This document shows positions 60,476 through 64,000 of a DNA stretch of 64,000 bases, one piece after another. The translations under genes and the position numbers were made by a program. Numbering within the stretch: the first letter of the stretch is position 1; each line of letters opens with the position of its first letter. The DNA lies in contig JASLDK010000119.1 of NCBI GenBank assembly GCA_030145945.1, positions 1-64,000 on the forward strand, in the 5' to 3' direction. The notes below the pieces were generated by a model. That model searched no databases, was not told where the DNA came from, and saw nothing but the letters and a program-made list of their open reading frames with translations. The stretch comes from Nocardioides sp. (GTDB lineage Bacteria; Actinomycetota; Actinomycetes; Propionibacteriales; Nocardioidaceae).

Positions 60476-60816
60476 GCGACCGGACCGCCCATGCCGCTAT
60501 CCCAGGCGATCTCCTCCACCGGCGCGGCAGGGGTGCGAGGGCCTGCCGCGCCAGTAGCTTCAGGAGTGTCCGCAACTGAAGAAGGAGAAGACCGATGACT
60601 GACTTTGCCCCCGGCGAACTTCGCAGCGCGATTCACGCGCTCTTCAAGGCCAATCAAGAGTTGTTCACGGCCGACCAGGCGCAGATTGAGTTCTTCAACC
60701 GCCTCGCGGCTTCGGTCAACAGCCTGTCCGAGAGTCTGATCGCGCTTGGCGAACGTGTCGCGCAGCTTGAAGCCCGCCAGGACTCCGACACCGAAGGCCA
60801 GTAGACGGGGGATCAT
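60472..60816 (-). CDS. Membrane-anchored helical protein
   Basis: 114 residues. N-terminal membrane helix (IPRLLAFGVGVLAGFKL), then a helical region (AVDRSREAVEELNLRLVGRE) and a Pro/Ala-rich end. Its start and stop overlap neighbouring genes by 4 nt. A plus-strand ORF (60595-60804) lies inside it. Confidence 0.65.
   Translation of the reverse strand: MIPRLLAFGVGVLAGFKLRDTFAKRDQTLGQAVDRSREAVEELNLRLVGREQLLIGLEERVNRAAKFAGGKVSHRSSPSSVADTPEATGAAGPRTPAAPVEEIAWDSGMGGPVA
60595..60804 (+). CDS. Antisense ORF with good ribosome site
   Basis: 69 residues (MTDFAPGELRSAIHALFKAN...), helical and acidic, with AAGGAG 7 nt before the ATG. It lies wholly opposite the gene at 60472-60816. The amino-acid pattern looks protein-like, so it may be a second, overlapping gene; equally it may be the by-product of the opposite coding strand. 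No family recognised. Confidence 0.3.
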   Translation: MTDFAPGELRSAIHALFKANQELFTADQAQIEFFNRLAASVNSLSESLIALGERVAQLEARQDSDTEGQ

Positions 60817-61070
60817 GACGCCTTCCGCTTCGCTGCCGAGCTTCGGCGCGTGGGCTGCGGAAGTCCGGCCAGTTCGCTGCTCGGCTTGGGCGTCGTGTCG
60901 ATCGAGTTGGCCGCGACGATGGCCGCGATCTGCTCGTCGGTGTAGCGGACTTCGAAGCGGCCCAGCTTCACGTGCGGCCACTTGTGCCGGGTGCGGAGGT
61001 CGATGATCTTGTCGAGCGAGAGCTTCCAGTCGGCGGCGAGGTCCTCTTCGGTGGTGAGTTCAAGGCTCAT
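60813..61070 (-). CDS. Excisionase-like DNA-binding protein
   Basis: 85 residues. TEEDLAADWKLSLDKIIDLR and WPHVKLGRFEVRYTDEQIAAIV form the MerR/Xis-type winged helix (helix, turn, then the VRYT wing). In temperate phages such proteins direct excision or repress transcription. It is second in the leftward early operon, directly after the Cro-like gene. Confidence 0.7.
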   Translation of the reverse strand: MSLELTTEEDLAADWKLSLDKIIDLRTRHKWPHVKLGRFEVRYTDEQIAAIVAANSIDTTPKPSSELAGLPQPTRRSSAAKRKAS

Positions 61071-61315
61071 GCGACACGCTCAGCGATGCGCTCAGCAGAG
61101 AGGGCGAGATCGCTGACTCGAACACCGCACGCAGTGGCGATCCGCGCCAGTTCGGGAAAGGTGAATGGGAGCGAGCCATTCACTCGGCGAGACAGCGTGG
61201 TCAGGGTGATGTCGGTCAGCTCGGAGACCTGGCTCAGCGTCAGGCCCGCCGTGGCGATTGCTCCCCGGACAGCCCGGCCAATTGCCACGGCCTCGTGGTC
61301 GATCTGGCTTGTCAT
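61067..61315 (-). CDS. Cro-like HTH protein
   Basis: 82 residues from the ATG at 61315. The helix-turn-helix is AGLTLSQVSELTDITLTTLSRRVNG, with a C-terminal helix LARIATACGVRVSDL. The ATG lies 7 nt after the -10 box, so the mRNA is probably leaderless. It is first of the leftward operon, divergent from the repressor, and a candidate Cro that shifts toward lytic growth. Confidence 0.8.
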   Translation of the reverse strand: MTSQIDHEAVAIGRAVRGAIATAGLTLSQVSELTDITLTTLSRRVNGSLPFTFPELARIATACGVRVSDLALSAERIAERVA

Positions 61316-61322
61316 GCCCGGA

Positions 61323-61351
61323 ACAGTACGTGCCAAATTTGGCATGGTCAA
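61323..61351 (-). promoter_or_regulatory. Leftward early promoter
   Basis: On the minus strand TTGACC (-35), a 17-bp spacer and TACTGT (-10) give a near-consensus promoter. Its spacer contains the palindromic operator at 61331. The start point predicted 7 nt after the -10 coincides with the Cro-like ATG. Confidence 0.8.
61331..61344. promoter_or_regulatory. Repressor operator O1
   Basis: TGCCAAATTTGGCA is a perfect 14-bp palindrome between the -35 and -10 of the early promoter, so a bound repressor would block polymerase. Confidence 0.75.
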
Positions 61352-61361
61352 GTTCAAATCA

Positions 61362-61375
61362 CGTCAGATATGGCG
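61362..61375. promoter_or_regulatory. Second, weaker operator-like site O2
   Basis: CGTCAGATATGGCG matches O1 at 9 of 14 positions and lies 31 bp away, toward the repressor gene. It may help the repressor control its own promoter. Confidence 0.45.
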
Positions 61376-61407
61376 TGTTTCGTTTCAAGGGAGTACCTTC
61401 TCGTGTC

Positions 61408-61755
61408 ATGACCGAACAGCAATCACGCGAGTTCGCGGAGGCCTTGGGTGCAGAGATCGCCCGCTGGCGACGTACTCGCAAGCTCACACGGGCAGAGCTC
61501 GGCAAGCTCGTCGACGTCTCGGAAACAACCATCGGGCGAATCGAAAGGGGCAGCGAAGATGCCGCGGCAGCAACCACCGCCGTGTGGCGGATCGCCCGCG
61601 CACTCGGGTTGACGTTCACCTATCTCGTCCGGCGCGCTGAGGATGCTCTGGTTGCGTCGGACCCCGATGCCACCCTCGGCGCCGTCGCCTCCACCGAGAC
61701 CCAGATCGAGTACGGCATGGACTACCAGGGAGAGGCGCCAGAGGGGGGAGCCTGA
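61408..61755 (+). CDS. Phage repressor (XRE family)
   Basis: 115 residues. The HTH is LTRAELGKLVDVSETTIGRIERG (about residues 27-49). A helical middle (VWRIARALGLTFTYLV) follows, with a short acidic end. It has no protease-type C-terminal domain; cleavage control is probably supplied by the adjacent ImmA/IrrE-like gene. The ATG has no close ribosome site but lies 8 nt after TACCTT, fitting a leaderless maintenance transcript. Confidence 0.82.
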   Translation: MTEQQSREFAEALGAEIARWRRTRKLTRAELGKLVDVSETTIGRIERGSEDAAAATTAVWRIARALGLTFTYLVRRAEDALVASDPDATLGAVASTETQIEYGMDYQGEAPEGGA

Positions 61756-62174
61756 TGCACTACAGCCCGTGGGCGGAACTGGCTGCTCTACCTCACATTG
61801 ACCTGATCTGGACCCATCTGCGCGGACGCCTTGGGGAGTACCGGCACGCGGCCCGAGAGATCCATCTGCACCCCGCGATGCCGAGCACGCAGGCCCGCTG
61901 CGTCCTCGCCCATGAGTTGGCGCACGTCCGTGCCGCCGACGCACTCACCGACTGTGCACACGTCAACGACCGCCAGGAACGATCCGCCGATCGCGAGGCC
62001 GCGCGGCTGCTCATCGACTACCGCGACCTCGGCGAAGCCCTCGCCTACACCGACCGCCGCCGCGACGAGGCCGCCCACGAACTCCGTGTCACCCGGCACG
62101 TTCTCGATGTGCGGATCAACGCGCTGCATCCGTCCGAGGCGCACTACCTCGCGCGCAGGCTGGCCGACTACTGA
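61755..62174 (+). CDS. ImmA/IrrE-type metallopeptidase
   Basis: 139 residues. The zinc motif HELAH (in VLAHELAHVRAAD, about residues 53-65) and a downstream Glu-containing helix (DREAARLLIDYRD) match ImmA/IrrE (DUF955). In ICEBs1-like elements such proteins cleave the partner XRE repressor after DNA damage. Its ATG overlaps the repressor stop (TGATG), so the two are coupled. Confidence 0.87.
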   Translation: MHYSPWAELAALPHIDLIWTHLRGRLGEYRHAAREIHLHPAMPSTQARCVLAHELAHVRAADALTDCAHVNDRQERSADREAARLLIDYRDLGEALAYTDRRRDEAAHELRVTRHVLDVRINALHPSEAHYLARRLADY

Positions 62175-62223
62175 GACCTAATTGTCCCGGAATCCCTGAC
62201 GCAAAGGGGGCCGATGAGCCAAG

Positions 62224-62814
62224 ATGCCGCCCATGAAGAAGCTCGCCGCGGTCCCGCTCGCTGCTCTGCTCACCGTCTCTGCCTGCTCTGGATCAAACAC
62301 GAAGCCGACGCCAGCGCATTCACCAAGCATGGGGGCGACATCTGCGGCTCCGTCGACCGAGCCGCCGTCCCCGGACCCGAGTGCCGGCGCGCCGCCCAAT
62401 GTCGGAAAGAACGCGCTGCGAGTCGGACAGACCCGGATGGGTACCGGCATTCACACCACGGTCCTCGAGGTGATCCAGCGGAAAGATGCACCCATCCCGT
62501 CCTACCTGCGTGGCGAGAGCGATGCAGAGGGTGCCCTGGTGCGCGTGAAGTCTTGTGTCGTCAAAGGAAGCGAGGTTCTGGCGCCTGACCAGTTCGCCGC
62601 CGAAGACGCATCCGGCGGCGTCTACTCGCCATCATCGTCGTCGTGGGACGCGTGGCCACCGCTGCCGAAGTATCCATTCACTGGACGAAAGGTACGCGCC
62701 GGTCAGTGCATCAACGGCTGGGTGCTAATCCTCGTCCCGAATGGCGTGGCCGTCCGAAAGATTGACCTGTCCGGCGGTGATGACATCGTCGCCGAGTGGC
62801 GCGTGAAGGGCTGA
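62224..62814 (+). CDS. Lysogeny-region lipoprotein
   Basis: 196 residues with a signal peptide and lipobox VSAC (Cys about residue 21), a Ser/Thr/Pro-rich spacer, and a DUF4352-like beta domain. An ATG three codons in is an alternative start. Located between the immunity genes and the integrase and read rightward with the repressor, so likely made in the lysogen and displayed on the cell surface. A superinfection-exclusion role is plausible but unproven. Confidence 0.65.
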   Translation: MPPMKKLAAVPLAALLTVSACSGSNTKPTPAHSPSMGATSAAPSTEPPSPDPSAGAPPNVGKNALRVGQTRMGTGIHTTVLEVIQRKDAPIPSYLRGESDAEGALVRVKSCVVKGSEVLAPDQFAAEDASGGVYSPSSSSWDAWPPLPKYPFTGRKVRAGQCINGWVLILVPNGVAVRKIDLSGGDDIVAEWRVKG

Positions 62815-62826
62815 CCCCTTCCTCCT

Positions 62827-63999
62827 TCACGCCAGCTCTCCTGGGACCACTGTTCCAGCAACGACTGCGGGCTTCCTGCTGAGCACGTCGTCCATCTTCG
62901 CAGCCACGTCGGTCCCGATGCCGCCGATGAGTCCGCCGTAGGTACCGATCGTGGTGTTGGGCGACTCGTGCCCGATGGTGCGCTGGATCTGCACCACGTC
63001 GGCCCCGGCAGCGTGCATCGCGTAGACGGCCATGTGCCGCAGCCAGTGCGGCGTCGGCTTGCGCCCCTCCCCCAGGTTCGCGTCGGCGACGAGCTTGGGC
63101 CAGGTGTCGCGCAGGAACGTGTGCTGGTTCCAGTGATTGCCCGCCGAGTTCGTGAACACGTAGTCCCCCGGCCCCTTGCCGACCAGTCGCCGGCGCACCA
63201 TCGCGGCGCACTCAGCGGGCAGCGGCACGCGGCGGAACCCGGCATAGGACTTCGCGGCGTCCGGAACGAGCACCTGCTTGTTGCCGACCTTACGGAACAC
63301 CTGCGTCACGTCCACCCAGACGTTGGTCCCGTCGTCGTCCACGTCGCGCACAGCGAGCGCCGTTGCCTCGGAGAACCTCCAGCCGACCGTGCCGAGGAAC
63401 TGGATCAGGTCGGCGGCGTCCGGGTTGCCGCGCTTGGTCGCGGCCTCACGGAGCGCGTGCCACTCGGCCAGCGTGGTGCCCTTCGGGGGCTTCCGGACTG
63501 CCTTGGGGAGCTCGGTCTCCTCGCACGGGTTGTGGCTCACGAGCTTGCGAGACTTCGCGCGGCCCCACTTGTATATCGAGTGCAGCAGCATGTGGCGGTC
63601 CATCACGGACTTCGGGGAGAGCTTGGTCGCCATGTGGTCGACCCACTTCTGTACGTCGGCCTCGTCGATCAACTCGGCTGCGCGGTGGCCGAACCAGGGC
63701 TCGATCCAGTTGGCGAAGTCGCGGCGGTACTGCTCGTCGGTGCGGGCGGTGACCTGCTTGGCCTTGGCCTCGAGGAATTTCTCCGCGAGCTGGCCCACCG
63801 TCAGGTTCCCGATGTCCTGACCGTCTGACTCGATGAGCTTGAGTGCACGGTCGACGCCGAACGAGTCGACCAGGGCCTTGAAGCTGACGGCTTCCTTCTC
63901 GGTCGGGAAGGTGGTCGATGCCTGCCGTTGCCCGTGCCGATACAGCACAGCCCAGCGTGATTCACCGGCAGTTGAGACGCGTTCGCGGATGCTCGCCAT
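62827..63999 (-). CDS. int: Tyrosine integrase
   Basis: 390 residues. AP2-like arm domain at the start (MASIRERVSTAGESRWAVLY), SAM-like core-binding domain (TARTDEQYRRDFANWIEPW), and the catalytic part with R in GTVGWRFSEATAL, HWLRHM, GHESPNTTIGTY (nucleophile Tyr). All catalytic residues are present. The gene ends against the lipoprotein gene, and its start is within 2 bases of the window end. The attachment site should lie just beyond. Confidence 0.95.
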   Translation of the reverse strand: MASIRERVSTAGESRWAVLYRHGQRQASTTFPTEKEAVSFKALVDSFGVDRALKLIESDGQDIGNLTVGQLAEKFLEAKAKQVTARTDEQYRRDFANWIEPWFGHRAAELIDEADVQKWVDHMATKLSPKSVMDRHMLLHSIYKWGRAKSRKLVSHNPCEETELPKAVRKPPKGTTLAEWHALREAATKRGNPDAADLIQFLGTVGWRFSEATALAVRDVDDDGTNVWVDVTQVFRKVGNKQVLVPDAAKSYAGFRRVPLPAECAAMVRRRLVGKGPGDYVFTNSAGNHWNQHTFLRDTWPKLVADANLGEGRKPTPHWLRHMAVYAMHAAGADVVQIQRTIGHESPNTTIGTYGGLIGGIGTDVAAKMDDVLSRKPAVVAGTVVPGELA

Positions 64000-64000
64000 G

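Larger units (their letters stand above)
25583..64000. mobile_element. Temperate siphovirus-type prophage, right end outside window
   Basis: At least 38.4 kb. Integrase and immunity genes lie at the right, and a leftward chain of early, packaging, head, tail and lysis genes runs to the left junction. Most neighbouring genes overlap by ATGA/GTGA. All modules needed for a functional phage are visible: integrase, repressor, TerS/TerL, portal, capsid, tape measure, holin and lysin. No core gene is visibly broken. Host genes stop at tRNA-Asp. Confidence 0.93.

Overview
The window is high-GC DNA from a mycothiol-using actinomycete. Mycothione reductase, GTG/TTG starts, many leaderless-looking promoters (a TANNNT box about 6 nt before the start codon) and the general gene content point to Propionibacteriales, most likely Nocardioides or a close relative. 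The genus is an inference. The window has two halves: chromosome (1 to about 25.5 kb) and a temperate siphovirus-type prophage (about 25.58 kb to beyond 64 kb).

Chromosome: a divergent acyl-activation locus (AMP-ligase cut by the left edge, stand-alone acyl carrier protein, HHxxxDG acyltransferase); a DUF3352 membrane protein; a Nudix/histidine-phosphatase fusion; a phosphate block made of a PHO box, pstSCAB, a Pit transporter and its DUF47 partner; a cold-shock gene; a 1388-residue acidic low-complexity membrane protein; tRNA-Lys; a thioesterase; a fluoride operon (crcB riboswitch, two crcB genes, a three-module DUF190 protein); type II NADH dehydrogenase; mycothione reductase; an anti-sigma-type ATPase; a lipoprotein; and tRNA-Asp with a decayed second copy beside it. 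Four intergenic copies of a roughly 66-bp palindromic element lie at the 3' ends of genes between 4.4 and 18.3 kb.

Prophage: a tRNA-3'-end-like stretch at 25583-25606 is in the right place and orientation to be attL. The integrase (62827-63999) is at the other end, so attR and the reconstituted tRNA should lie just beyond the window. An immunity switch at 61.07-62.17 kb (XRE repressor plus ImmA/IrrE-type protease, divergent from a Cro-like gene, with a palindromic operator inside the early promoter) separates rightward lysogeny genes from a nearly continuous leftward operon in which most genes overlap by 4 nt. The early part holds excisionase-like and Cys-rich small proteins, a RecE-like exonuclease with a partner, a DUF4326 protein, a cytosine-5 methyltransferase with LLPTP repeats, HTH/Zn proteins and a papain-like protein. 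Packaging and structural genes follow: HNH, TerS, TerL, portal, MuF-type protein, scaffold, capsid, connectors, tail tube, a -1 frameshifted tail chaperone, tape measure and minor tail proteins. A lysis cassette sits between tail genes. It contains the most striking gene of the window, a fusion of a DNase-I-fold (EEP) nuclease to a Cys/His cell-wall hydrolase. Two independently oriented lipoprotein genes (37604-37999 and 62224-62814) look like lysogeny-expressed morons.

No transposase, CRISPR array, rRNA or recognisable multi-gene anti-phage island was seen. Family names come from recognising motifs in translations; no database search was run.
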